From Candidatus Saccharimonadota bacterium (GTDB taxonomy: Bacteria > Patescibacteriota > Saccharimonadia > Saccharimonadales > Saccharimonadaceae): 34,437 bases of DNA. The stretch spans positions 1-34,437 of the forward strand of contig JAFRCG010000021.1 in assembly GCA_017404515.1 (NCBI GenBank), in the 5' to 3' direction. The notes beneath the pieces were generated by a model. That model ran no database searches and was not told the DNA's origin. It worked only from the letters and a program-made list of their open reading frames with translations. The translations under genes were made by a program, and so were the position numbers. Positions 6,545 through 15,627 of the stretch are shown here, piece by piece (the stretch's first letter is position 1; every line of letters begins with the position of its first letter).

Positions 6545-9500
6545 TTAGATATTAGGTGCAGTGTCAAGCAGAAGCTTAATGAATTCTAGGATATCTTTGA
6601 TGCCTTTTTCTGAGTTTGGACTAAGGGCAAGTTCTGGGTTTTCCAAAAAGTCTAGAGTTTTGATGTGTGCATAGACGGCGGCAATCATAGCTTTTAATTC
6701 TTCCTCTTCTTTTTCGGTGTATTCATAGATTTTGTCGTGGACGGCAAGATCGTCGTCTGGAACAACAAAGAGAATGTGGGCTTTCTCTATTTTATATTTA
6801 CCGTAAGTGGGTGACAGATTAAGTAATAATTTATAGAATCCGAGCTGCAGGCGATATTTGTAAAGTGTTGGATGAGAATTCCATTTTTTGTCTTTGAATC
6901 CGGAAGTTTTGAAATCATAAATTTCGATGGTCTTGTCTTCTTCGTTAATATTGATGTGGTCGATTTTGCCGGTAAGAGGAATATTATTAAGGCTGATGTG
7001 TTCGTGGTAGAAATTGACCTCTGCTTTGGCGTTTTTGGCGCGCAAAATATTGCCAAATTTTTTGAGTGAAGAGCGGAGTGAAGCCTCACCTTTTTCGATG
7101 ATATATTCTAAGTCCTCAGGCGGAATAGGTGCGCCAGCAACTTGTTCCTTAAAAAACGAGATGGCATCATCGTCTGATAGATTAGCATTAGTAACTTGTT
7201 CAAAAGTAGCGTGGACAAGATTTCCAAAAGTGAGAGCTTTGGAATAAGTTTCGTCTGGGGCACAGAGGACTTTTTGATGGTAAAATGCCATTGGTCCGGC
7301 GTAGGCAATATCTATAAAAGTGGTGATATCTGTAGCGCTGAGCTTGTAATTTTCTAGGCGCTTTAGCAAAATGTCTTTGAGATTACCATCTAGATGTTGA
7401 TAATTTGAGAGCCAGTGGGCTTTTAAGTTGCTTTTCTTTTGGTCTTCTGGGAGATTTTCATAGTGTTTGATGACGATTTTGCTATCCTCTGGCAAGAATG
7501 GTGAAATAATAGTATCGTCTTTTTCGTATTCAGCAAGATATTCTAGTCTAGCTGGCGATTTGTCGTCAAAATCTTTGACGGAATTGGTCATAATGAGATG
7601 TTTTTTGGCGCGAGTAATAGCCACAAAGAACAAGCGGAGGCGCTCATCTTCGGTGATGCCGGTGTGACGAATTGAAGCTAGATTAGGTGGAAGAGACAAG
7701 AAATTATTATTACCCTTAGCATTGCCCCAAGAACGATCATCCGTGGCAACAATGAAGACATATTCAAACTCCAAGCCTTTGCTTTTGTGCGCAGTAAGGA
7801 TTTGAATAGAGTCATTAGATTCTTGGTATGGGCTGGTATTTAGGAGCGCCTCCTCGGCGGTTTCGTAATCATTCACAAAGTTGATTAGATCTTCTAATTT
7901 GAGCACACCGGAATTGTTGTTATGTGCTTTGATGGCGGCGCGAAGGACAGAAAGATTTTCGTAGAGGCCAAAGGTGTCATAACTAGTTTCAGATTTACTG
8001 TAGTAACTAAGGAAGTTAGAACGAATAGTTTTGCCATCTGCTAGTTTGATATCGGTGGCGCCGATGAGGTAGTCGATGAATATTTCTAATGGAGCGTTAA
8101 AAGAAACGCGGACTAGTTCGGAAAGTAATGTGGCGGCGGATTTTAGCTTCTCGTCATTACTACTCAAAAGGTAATCGAGAGTAGTTTGTTTCTCTCCAGA
8201 TTTTCTTTGGATGGCTTGAATAACAGTTAGCATTGGAATTTCCCAAAACGGGAAGGACAAGATTTCTAAGAACAAATGAACGGGTTGCTCGTTTTTTGAT
8301 AATTTGTAAATAAAATCTGAAAGGGTTAAAAGCTCATGAATGCGTTGATCTTCAAAGACATTATCGCGCTTTTCGTAGGAAATATTGATGTCGCTGTAGG
8401 ATTTGAGATATGGTAGAAGTGGTAGAACATATTTGTGCTTTGGTGTGATGACGGCGATTTCGGACTGAGGAACGCCAGATTCGATGAGGCTATGTATTTC
8501 AGAAGCAACCCAGTTGTATTCGGCGGAGGACTCCAAAAATTCGTGACGGGAGATATCGGCAGTTCTGACCTTGGCGGCGGTGAGCTTTTTGAGGATGCTT
8601 TTGCTCTTGGCAAAAGATTCAACAATTTGCTCGCGAATACGATAGGAAGTGTCCAAGATTTCTGAGCCGGAGCGGTAATTCTCTACCAGGGTGATAATTT
8701 TGGCATCGTAGTGAGTCTGAAAATCTAACAAGTTACTAGCGTTGGCGCCTTGGAATGCAAAAATTGCTTGATCGTCATCTCCTACCGCCATGATAATAGG
8801 TTTTTCGTAATCGGTAAGGCTATAAATTAGCTCTGCTTGAGCGGCGTTGGTGTCTTGGAATTCGTCTAATAAAATATACTGGTAGTTTTCCTCCAAAGTA
8901 AGCCTAAAGCCATTGTCAGTTTTTAGGATATTGATGGCTTGCTGAATCATGTCGGAAAAATCAAAGAAACCCGAAGCATTTAGATACTCTTCATATTTAG
9001 CCATGATGTTTGCTAGGCTGAGGAGCTTTTTGTTAGCAATGCGATTTTTGAGACGGAAGTTTCCGTTTTCGTCTAGCTCAAAATGTTTGGTTTTCCAGGA
9101 TGTGAGTGGAGAGACGGATGGTTTTTCTTTGGCGGATTCGGTTTCGTAGATTGAATTTAGCTCAAGCAGCAGGGCGTTGGCTTCGCGTTCAATATTGACA
9201 GCGATAGGATCTTTTTTGGTATATCTACTAAGTACTTCCATGATGGGGAGATAGACTTTTGCTGTTGCCTCGTTAAACTTCATACCCTTTTGATAGTTTT
9301 TGAGGCATTTGTCTAACTCTGGGTTGAGTTTTTCGGTAATTTTGATATTGTCTTCGGCGATAGTTTTGAGGTCGGCAGAATCTAGTCTGGCAGATTTGGC
9401 AGAAGAAATAGTATCAATGATATCCCGGGTTTTGGCGGTTTTCATGATATCAAATGGCGGCAAGGACTCCTGAATTTCGTGGATGATTTTGTATTGAGTT

Positions 9501-9841
9501 ACGGTGTCGATTGGAGTATCTAGATTGCGATCGTATTCGTCACTTGTGGCGTAATTTTTGTATTTGGCAATAATATCTGAGCCAAAGGCATGATAAGTAT
9601 GGATATTTACTTTGCCGGCAGCTTGCCCAATCATGGAGCGAAGGCGATTTCGCATATTGCTAGCGCCAGATTCTGTAAAAGTAAGACAGAGGATATTTTC
9701 TGGGTTGGCATCAGTATTTTTTAGGATATATTCTACTTTAGAAGACAGGAGTTGGGTTTTGCCTGTCCCTGGGCCGGCTAAGACTAAGAGTGGCCCGTCT
9801 AGATATTCTACAGCTTGTTTTTGGAGATCGTTTAGTGGCAT
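6545..9841 (-). CDS. UvrD/PcrA-type superfamily 1 helicase with C-terminal PD-(D/E)XK nuclease domain
   Basis: At 1098 aa this is longer than UvrD/Rep because a nuclease domain is attached. Visible motifs are GPGTGKT (23-29, Walker A), LLDEFQDT (324-331, Walker B), GDDDQAIFAFQGA (354-366), VENYRS (motif IV region), LTAHKSKGLEFEYVF (motif V) and LFFVAITRAKKHL (motif VI). The C-terminus has GKIDHI followed by EIYDFKTSG (about 973-979), the acidic/Lys core of a RecB/AddB-like nuclease. No four-cysteine Fe-S set is seen. It is probably an AddA/RecB-like repair or recombination enzyme. The start at 9841 has AAGGAAG upstream. gpsA ends only 9 nt before it, so the two share a transcript. Confidence 0.9.
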   Translation of the reverse strand: MPLNDLQKQAVEYLDGPLLVLAGPGTGKTQLLSSKVEYILKNTDANPENILCLTFTESGASNMRNRLRSMIGQAAGKVNIHTYHAFGSDIIAKYKNYATSDEYDRNLDTPIDTVTQYKIIHEIQESLPPFDIMKTAKTRDIIDTISSAKSARLDSADLKTIAEDNIKITEKLNPELDKCLKNYQKGMKFNEATAKVYLPIMEVLSRYTKKDPIAVNIEREANALLLELNSIYETESAKEKPSVSPLTSWKTKHFELDENGNFRLKNRIANKKLLSLANIMAKYEEYLNASGFFDFSDMIQQAINILKTDNGFRLTLEENYQYILLDEFQDTNAAQAELIYSLTDYEKPIIMAVGDDDQAIFAFQGANASNLLDFQTHYDAKIITLVENYRSGSEILDTSYRIREQIVESFAKSKSILKKLTAAKVRTADISRHEFLESSAEYNWVASEIHSLIESGVPQSEIAVITPKHKYVLPLLPYLKSYSDINISYEKRDNVFEDQRIHELLTLSDFIYKLSKNEQPVHLFLEILSFPFWEIPMLTVIQAIQRKSGEKQTTLDYLLSSNDEKLKSAATLLSELVRVSFNAPLEIFIDYLIGATDIKLADGKTIRSNFLSYYSKSETSYDTFGLYENLSVLRAAIKAHNNNSGVLKLEDLINFVNDYETAEEALLNTSPYQESNDSIQILTAHKSKGLEFEYVFIVATDDRSWGNAKGNNNFLSLPPNLASIRHTGITEDERLRLFFVAITRAKKHLIMTNSVKDFDDKSPARLEYLAEYEKDDTIISPFLPEDSKIVIKHYENLPEDQKKSNLKAHWLSNYQHLDGNLKDILLKRLENYKLSATDITTFIDIAYAGPMAFYHQKVLCAPDETYSKALTFGNLVHATFEQVTNANLSDDDAISFFKEQVAGAPIPPEDLEYIIEKGEASLRSSLKKFGNILRAKNAKAEVNFYHEHISLNNIPLTGKIDHININEEDKTIEIYDFKTSGFKDKKWNSHPTLYKYRLQLGFYKLLLNLSPTYGKYKIEKAHILFVVPDDDLAVHDKIYEYTEKEEEELKAMIAAVYAHIKTLDFLENPELALSPNSEKGIKDILEFIKLLLDTAPNI

Positions 9842-9849
9842 ATTCTTCC

Positions 9850-10671
9850 TTATAAATTAGCAATATAATTTTGAACTTGAGTAATAATATCTTTGAGGGT
9901 AGTGGCAGAGTCTGGAATGATAAAATCTGGATATTCTGATAGTGATTTGATGACAGATAGACCTTCGGTTGTGGCATTTTTCTTGGCGGTTTGATGATTT
10001 TTGAGCGCTTGACCAAAACTAAAATTGCGAGATTCTGGCGAGCATGAAAGCACTAAATCTGCTATACCACAGGAAAGTCTGAGTGTCTTGGTATCGGCAT
10101 GATTGGCTTGCAGCAGTTCTTGCATTTCGGAGGCGACAGTAGTAAGATATGGCATTAATTTTGAAATATCAGTATCTTTCTCTGGTTTTTCCTGGCCGGA
10201 TTCGCCATAGAGACCAGCGCCAATAGCATAGATATTTTTGAGTGCGCCGCAAAGTATAATACCTAGGGTGTCTTTGGTATATTCAACGGAAATTTTTTCG
10301 GTAGAAAAGAGGTTTTCTGAAATTTCGGAACTAGCGGTTAGCGTGATGGATTTTTCTTGGGCGGTAATATCATCAGCAAAAGCAGCCCCACCAAGAGCAC
10401 TAAAGCTAGAAAAATCAGAAAAAGGCTTTAGCGACAAGAAGCCTTTACTGGCACAGATAAGATGTATATTTTTAGGAAGCTGCGGTAGGATATTTTGATG
10501 TTGATCTGACGGTGCGGCATAGATAATAATTTCTGTGTCTGATATAGCTTCGTCTAAACTAATGTTAGGAAATTTGATGGGATCATAATATTTGGTTTCA
10601 TGACCGTTGTAACTGAGAATTTTGCCTAGAGCTTCGCCAAAAGCGCCAGCGCCCAAAATTGATACTTTCAT
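9850..10671 (-). CDS. gpsA: Glycerol-3-phosphate dehydrogenase [NAD(P)+]
   Basis: This 273-aa protein makes sn-glycerol-3-phosphate from dihydroxyacetone phosphate for phospholipid synthesis. It has the N-terminal dinucleotide-binding GAGAFG (7-12), ICASKG with Lys76, and GALKNIYAIGAGLYGE with Lys145, the catalytic region of the family. The C-terminal helical domain carries RNFSFG and TTEGL. It is shorter than the usual 320-340 aa, as is common in CPR proteins. TATAAT at 10684-10679 is 7 nt before the ATG, predicting a leaderless message. It is followed at 9 nt by the helicase gene. Confidence 0.9.
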   Translation of the reverse strand: MKVSILGAGAFGEALGKILSYNGHETKYYDPIKFPNISLDEAISDTEIIIYAAPSDQHQNILPQLPKNIHLICASKGFLSLKPFSDFSSFSALGGAAFADDITAQEKSITLTASSEISENLFSTEKISVEYTKDTLGIILCGALKNIYAIGAGLYGESGQEKPEKDTDISKLMPYLTTVASEMQELLQANHADTKTLRLSCGIADLVLSCSPESRNFSFGQALKNHQTAKKNATTEGLSVIKSLSEYPDFIIPDSATTLKDIITQVQNYIANL

Positions 10672-10708
10672 AATAATAATTATACTCTATGAAAGAGGTT
10701 TTTAAAAA

Positions 10709-11917
10709 TTATTCATCTGGTGATATACTCAAAATGACTAAATTTTCTAGATGTGGAGTTCTTGGGAAGAAATTATAAGGGGTAATATTCTTAATGTGGT
10801 ATATTTTTGTAAGGATTTCTAGGTCTCTGGCCTGAGTAGCGGGGTTGCAAGAGAGATAAATAATGTTTTTGGGCTTAGTTTCCAAAAGTTTTTCTAGCAA
10901 TTTTTGATCACAACCAGCACGAGGTGGGTCTAGAATAACGGTTTGATCAGGAGCGATATAAGACAGGACATCTTCGGAATTTGACAAAATTGCCGTGGCA
11001 TTAGAAACTGACGAGGTGTTCTTCTCTAATTCTTTGAAGGCCGCTTTGCTGTTCTCTACTAGAGTTAGATTCTTGTCGCCTGCGACAGATAGGCCGATAG
11101 TGCCAACTCCGGCGTATAAATCTAAAACATTTTCGGTTTTGATGTGCTCTTTGATTTTTTCTAGAGCCATTTCGTAAACCGGTAGGTTGATTTGGAAAAA
11201 ACCATTAGGCGAATAGGAATATTCTTTGCCTAAGATTTTGTCGGTGAGATTTGGAAAAACTGGATGGGGCTTGTTGTTTTCGTAGAGACCGCCAGAAATT
11301 TCGCCAGTTTGGTTGGCGCGCAAAAGCAAAGATTGATATTTTCTGGCTTCGGCGTGGTTTTTGTTGAGATCGGTAATGATTTTGGTGGCGTGTTCAAAAA
11401 TTTCTGGACGCTCGATACTGGAAGATGAAATTGGCATTTTGTGGTGCGTACCGCGAATATGGAAGGCTAGATCTATCTTTTCGGTTTCATTATTCCAATA
11501 GAGTGCATATTCCATTTTGTTGCGGTAAAAGAAATCGTGATTGTCTGTTTGGACAGATTTTGGGAGTAGATTTTCGTCTATCTTGAGATTAAACTGTCGG
11601 AATAGTTCCTCTAGGATGAGCTTTTTCTGCTTAAGTTCGTAAGTATAATCCATGATTTGCCAGGGGGAAGTAGAGAGAAAACATAAATCTTTTGGTGCTA
11701 TTCTGTGTTCTGATGGATTTTTGACTTCTTCAGCAATCGCTTCAAAATAATGGCTTTTTTGCTTGATGATTTTATATTTGACGACAGTCTCTCCGGGCAA
11801 GGTATTCCAGAAGAAACCTTTTTTGCCATCTTCCCTAGCGCCAATTCCCTGTCCACCAGGGACTAATTTTTCAATGCGGACTGGCTGGTCGGTGACGGTT
11901 ATAGGAAGTTTTGACAT
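10709..11917 (-). CDS. 23S rRNA (uracil-5-)-methyltransferase, RlmD/RumA family
   Basis: This 402-aa SAM-dependent m5U methyltransferase has an N-terminal TRAM-like RNA-binding region (about 10-60, EKLVPGGQGIGARE), FFYRNKMEYALY, the SAM motif VLDLYAGVGTIGLSVA (about 263-278), VILDPPRAGCD, and YLSCNPATQARDL near residues 354-366 with the nucleophilic cysteine at 357. The [4Fe-4S] cysteine cluster of E. coli RlmD is not present (only one Cys, in DLCFLST). It could equally be a TrmFO-independent TrmA-like or RlmCD-like enzyme. The start lies 2 nt after the stop of the permease gene. Confidence 0.88.
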   Translation of the reverse strand: MSKLPITVTDQPVRIEKLVPGGQGIGAREDGKKGFFWNTLPGETVVKYKIIKQKSHYFEAIAEEVKNPSEHRIAPKDLCFLSTSPWQIMDYTYELKQKKLILEELFRQFNLKIDENLLPKSVQTDNHDFFYRNKMEYALYWNNETEKIDLAFHIRGTHHKMPISSSSIERPEIFEHATKIITDLNKNHAEARKYQSLLLRANQTGEISGGLYENNKPHPVFPNLTDKILGKEYSYSPNGFFQINLPVYEMALEKIKEHIKTENVLDLYAGVGTIGLSVAGDKNLTLVENSKAAFKELEKNTSSVSNATAILSNSEDVLSYIAPDQTVILDPPRAGCDQKLLEKLLETKPKNIIYLSCNPATQARDLEILTKIYHIKNITPYNFFPRTPHLENLVILSISPDE

Positions 11918-11919
11918 GA

Positions 11920-13227
11920 TTATTCATACCTCAGGGCGTCAATTGGATCTTTTAAGCTAGCTTTTCTGGCTGGGGCAGTTCCGGCAATGAAAGCAATTGC
12001 CATGATAATAACAGTAATAACCGCCATATTTAGAGGGTTAAATACTACTAGTTCAAAAGTTGGAAAATCGGCGAGGAAAGTGCTATGCGCAATAGCGTTG
12101 ACAGAATAGCCAATTATCATAGAAATGGTAATGCCAAGGACGGACCCCCAGAAGCCAAGTAGAATTGCCTCGATAGAAAATTCGAGGAAGATTTTGCTTT
12201 TGCTCATACCAAGGGCTTTTTCCAAGCCAATTTCGCGGGTGCGTTCTTGGACAGACATATAGAGTGTATTGATGATTCCGATGGCTGCGGCCAAGAGTGC
12301 TATACCACCAAAGATGTTGAAGACAATGAGAATTGCATCAAAGAAAGTACGAATCATGCCAACAGTGTCGTCAACAGTAATAAACTCGTAGCCGATTCTG
12401 CGAAACTCTTTGTGAATTTCATCCATCTTGGAGGGATCAACATTACCAACGGCTATATAGTTTTGAATACTGCTTTCTGGGACTCCTTCCATTGACAAAT
12501 TGTATAATTCATTGTCTAATTTTTGATTGATATGTAGATTTCCATCCATGGATAAAATACCAGGAGCCTGTACTCCTACGATGGTTGCTTTTGCTGAGGC
12601 AATACAATTATCTGGAGAAATATAGCATTTGGCGGTTTGCTTGACAGCGATTTCTACGGTTTTGCCAAGAGCGTCTTTGGCGTTTTCAAAACCAAATGGC
12701 TCTAGCCAATCCTCGTTGATTAGGATTTCTCCCTCTCCTGTTTCGTTGCTGGTCATTCTGCCAGCAGAGAGATCAACATTGAAATTACCTTCTGGAAAAT
12801 ATTCTACGGAGACATCAAATTTTTTGTCCTGATTTTCCAACTTCATCCATTCGGTGGAGAGCATATGGAAAATTTCGAGGTTTTCTACACCATCGACGGC
12901 GCGCATTTTTTTGAGGTCTTCATTGTTAATGTTAGCACCTAGAAATCCGCCAGTGCTTTCGTTGTATTCTTTTACTTTTTTGTTGCCACCTCCACCCATC
13001 ATGCCGGCAACTTGATCATACATGGCAGCTGGAAAAACTTCGATAAAACTATCGCCACCAATGGTAGCAACTTGCTTATCAATAAAATCGTTGACGCCAG
13101 AGTTGATAGCATTACTTAGAATAATAGTAAAACTACCAATGAAAACCGCAAGAATAGTAAGAAATGAACGAGTTTTACTGCGAAATAAATTATGGTTTGC
13201 AGTTTTAATTAAATCTGATATTTTCAT
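11920..13227 (-). CDS. ABC transporter permease, MacB/FtsX family (second permease)
   Basis: This 435-aa membrane protein has one N-terminal transmembrane helix (about 19-42), a large extracytoplasmic MacB-core-like domain (about 45-305) and three C-terminal helices (about 307-420), with the conserved NTLYMSVQERTREIGLEKAL coupling-helix region. The layout matches MacB/FtsX-type permeases, which use ATP to move or release envelope substrates mechanically rather than to import solutes. It is clearly paralogous to the upstream permease (shared TANHNLFR and TRSFLTILA motifs), so the two probably form a heterodimer with the ATPase at 14584. AAAGGA precedes the ATG. Substrate unknown. Confidence 0.9.
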   Translation of the reverse strand: MKISDLIKTANHNLFRSKTRSFLTILAVFIGSFTIILSNAINSGVNDFIDKQVATIGGDSFIEVFPAAMYDQVAGMMGGGGNKKVKEYNESTGGFLGANINNEDLKKMRAVDGVENLEIFHMLSTEWMKLENQDKKFDVSVEYFPEGNFNVDLSAGRMTSNETGEGEILINEDWLEPFGFENAKDALGKTVEIAVKQTAKCYISPDNCIASAKATIVGVQAPGILSMDGNLHINQKLDNELYNLSMEGVPESSIQNYIAVGNVDPSKMDEIHKEFRRIGYEFITVDDTVGMIRTFFDAILIVFNIFGGIALLAAAIGIINTLYMSVQERTREIGLEKALGMSKSKIFLEFSIEAILLGFWGSVLGITISMIIGYSVNAIAHSTFLADFPTFELVVFNPLNMAVITVIIMAIAFIAGTAPARKASLKDPIDALRYE

Positions 13228-13265
13228 TATGAGTCCTTTAAAAATATAATCTGCTAAATATTTGA

Positions 13266-14582
13266 TTATTCGTATCTGAGCGAATTGATTGGATCTTTTT
13301 TGCTAGCTTTTCTAGCTGGTAAGACACTTGCAATGAAGGCGATAATCATGATTGTGACAATAACAGGAATGACAGTTGCCGGGGTGTATTCGACAAGATT
13401 GAAAGTTGGGAAATTCTGCATAAAACCTTCGCCAGTATGAGCGGCGGAATTTACGGCTGAGCCCAAGAGAATTGAGGCGAGAGCACCAAAGGCTGATCCC
13501 CAGAAGCCAAGCATGATAGCTTCAACGGCAAAACTAAGGAAGATTTTACCGCGTCCCATGCCAAGGGCTTTCATGAGGCCAATTTCGCGGGTGCGCTCCT
13601 GGACAGACATATAGAGCGTATTGACAATACCAATTACTGCAGCGAGTAAGGCGATATAACCAAATACGGTGAAGATGGTGATAATGACATCAAAGAAAGA
13701 TTTGATTTGACCCATGATATCTTTTAGAGTGACGGCGGTAAGACCGATTTTGTCTAATTCAGATTTGATCTCATCGACGGTGTATTTTTGATAGTCGTAT
13801 TCTGCGGCAATGGTATAGACTTTGTCTTTTTCGGTAGCTGGAAGATATTTGGTGTTTTCTTCGTAGAGTTTTGCGTTCAGGGTAGTATTAATAACCATGG
13901 AACCGCCGCTAATTACAGATGGAGCCTGGACACCAACGATTTTAGCCGGGAAAGTAACTAAGTCTTTAGTTACTGGATCGGACCAGACGAAATTGAGAGT
14001 TTTACCAATGGCGTCTTCTTCGTTTTCGTAGCCGAGTTCTTTGGCCCATTCTTTGCTAGGGAGTATAAGCTCATTTTCTGAAGAATTATTGTCGATCATT
14101 TTGCCAGCAAGTAGGTCAAAATGGACACTGTCATTGGTCATGAGGTTGAGCGACGGTACAAATTTTTCACCGTTTTTGGTGCTTTCGACATAAGTAACGG
14201 TGCTAAATTTGCCATCCAAGACAGAACCCCTGATGATGCCGGGAAGATCTTTGACTTTTTCAATTTGGTCTGGAGTGATGGCAACTAACCCCATCTCGTT
14301 GGTATCACCATTAGTATATTTTTTAGGAGCGCCAGTGTATGAGCTGATTTGAACTGCGGATGTATTGTTCCCATCTTCTTTTTTGCCATACATTTGGATG
14401 AGGCCTTCGCCGCCAAAAGCAGCAGATTGATCGTCGAGAAAACTGTTAATGCCGGCCTGAGTAGCGCTGGTGGTAACGATACAAAAGCTACCAATAAAAA
14501 TTGCAAGAATTGTTAAAATTGTGCGGGTTTTATTGCGGAAGAGGTTGTGATTTGCAGTTTTGATAATATCTATTAGTTTCAT
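13266..14582 (-). CDS. ABC transporter permease, MacB/FtsX family (first permease)
   Basis: This 438-aa protein has an N-terminal transmembrane helix (about 18-40), an extracytoplasmic domain and three C-terminal helices with NTLYMSVQERTREIGLMKAL. The ATG at 14582 was chosen because the SD AGAGGA lies inside the end of the ATPase gene and homology with the sister permease begins there (MKLIDIIKTANHNLFRN). The frame stays open further upstream inside the ATPase gene, but that is out-of-frame shadow. The ATPase stop codon is at 14584-14586, 1 nt before this start, so the genes are coupled. Confidence 0.9.
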   Translation of the reverse strand: MKLIDIIKTANHNLFRNKTRTILTILAIFIGSFCIVTTSATQAGINSFLDDQSAAFGGEGLIQMYGKKEDGNNTSAVQISSYTGAPKKYTNGDTNEMGLVAITPDQIEKVKDLPGIIRGSVLDGKFSTVTYVESTKNGEKFVPSLNLMTNDSVHFDLLAGKMIDNNSSENELILPSKEWAKELGYENEEDAIGKTLNFVWSDPVTKDLVTFPAKIVGVQAPSVISGGSMVINTTLNAKLYEENTKYLPATEKDKVYTIAAEYDYQKYTVDEIKSELDKIGLTAVTLKDIMGQIKSFFDVIITIFTVFGYIALLAAVIGIVNTLYMSVQERTREIGLMKALGMGRGKIFLSFAVEAIMLGFWGSAFGALASILLGSAVNSAAHTGEGFMQNFPTFNLVEYTPATVIPVIVTIMIIAFIASVLPARKASKKDPINSLRYE

Positions 14583-14583
14583 G

Positions 14584-15348
14584 TTATTTCCTCTCATTAG
14601 CCTTTTTAACGCGGGCGGCTTCGGTTTCACGCTTGATGGAGGCGGTCTTTTTGAGGTCTTTTCTAACGGTCTGATCAGAGATGATTGTACCATCGGAAAT
14701 CCTAATAATGCGATTGCAAAGTTTGGCTAAATCTTCATCGTGGGTAACAATAATCAAAGTGACACCTTGTTTCTTGTTGAGATTGAATAGTAAGTCGGTG
14801 ATTTTGTCGCCGGTTGCAGAATCTAGGTTGCCAGTTGGCTCGTCGGCAAAGATAATGCGGGGATTATTGACGATGGCACGAGCAATACAAACGCGCTGTT
14901 TCTGGCCACCAGAAAGATCGGTAGCTTTATTTTTGGTCTTAGATTCTAGATCGACGATTTTGAGCGCTTCCATAGCGGCTTTTTTGCGCTTGCCGCGTGG
15001 AAGTTTGGCAATTTTTAGGGGTAAGAGTACATTTTCTAAGACAGTATCCCCGGCGTTCATAAAAAATTGTTGAAAGACAAAGCCAAAACGCTCGTTGCGG
15101 AGTTTGTTTAAGTCCCTGCTTTTTAGTTTGGTGGATTCAATTCCATCAATTAGAACTTCGCCTTTGGTTGGTTTGTCTAGGAGTGCCAAAAGGTGCATTA
15201 GAGTGGATTTTCCGGAACCAGATTTCCCAACGATGGCGACTGATTCCCCTTCATTGATGCTAAGATTTATATTTTTTAGAGCAGTAAAAGCAGTAGCTTT
15301 TTTGCCGTAGGTTTTGGTGAGGTTTTTGACCTCAATAACTTTGTTCAT
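14584..15348 (-). CDS. ABC transporter ATP-binding protein, MacB/LolD type
   Basis: This 254-aa ATPase carries GKSGSGKST (42-50, Walker A), a Q-loop in FVFQQFF, the signature LSGGQKQRV, IIFADEPTGNLDS (Walker B and D-loop) and VTHDEDLA (switch His). The extra C-terminal basic stretch (ETEAARVKKANERK) is not part of the core. It is the first gene of a three-gene operon with two FtsX-type permeases; AAAGG precedes the ATG. The family includes exporters of peptides and lipoproteins and machines that regulate cell-wall hydrolases. Nothing here shows which. Confidence 0.92.
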   Translation of the reverse strand: MNKVIEVKNLTKTYGKKATAFTALKNINLSINEGESVAIVGKSGSGKSTLMHLLALLDKPTKGEVLIDGIESTKLKSRDLNKLRNERFGFVFQQFFMNAGDTVLENVLLPLKIAKLPRGKRKKAAMEALKIVDLESKTKNKATDLSGGQKQRVCIARAIVNNPRIIFADEPTGNLDSATGDKITDLLFNLNKKQGVTLIIVTHDEDLAKLCNRIIRISDGTIISDQTVRKDLKKTASIKRETEAARVKKANERK

Positions 15349-15434
15349 GTAAGCCTTTCTATTAGTTATATGGTTATCAAGCCGTTAAAAAATAAATCCA
15401 AGTTAGCTGAGCTAACATTTTTATTATACTAGGT

Positions 15435-15463
15435 TTGGTGTTTTTGACAAGATATGGTAAAAT
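15435..15463 (+). promoter_or_regulatory. Promoter of tRNA-Gln
   Basis: TTGGTG (15435-15440), a 17-nt spacer and TAAAAT (15458-15463) put the start about 4 nt before the mature tRNA. A TTGACA also occurs at 15445 but is too close to the -10 to serve with it. Confidence 0.5.
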
Positions 15464-15473
15464 GAAGAGGTAT

Positions 15474-15548
15474 TGGGCCGTCGCCAAGTGGTAAGGCAAC
15501 GGGTTTTGGTCCCGTCATTCGCAGGTTCGAATCCTGCCGGCCCAGCCA
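15474..15548 (+). tRNA. tRNA-Gln (UUG)
   Basis: The acceptor arms TGGGCCG/CGGCCCA pair over 7 bp starting with U-A, as in other glutamine tRNAs. The anticodon stem ACGGG/CCCGT encloses TTTTGGT, giving anticodon TTG. The T-arm GCAGGTTCGAATCCTGC is canonical, and the CCA end is encoded (15546-15548) after a G discriminator. Confidence 0.95.
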
Positions 15549-15588
15549 AAAGATTAAAATAGACCCGAAGGGTCTTATTTTAATCTTT
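15549..15588 (+). terminator. Strong hairpin after tRNA-Gln
   Basis: AAAGATTAAAATAGACCC and its near-perfect complement (15570-15588) form an 18-bp stem with a GAA loop and one bulged T. The A-rich and T-rich outer ends would work as a terminator in either direction. Confidence 0.8.
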
Positions 15589-15627
15589 GAGTGAACGAAG
15601 CAAGGAATTTCCTGCCTGTCAGTTATG

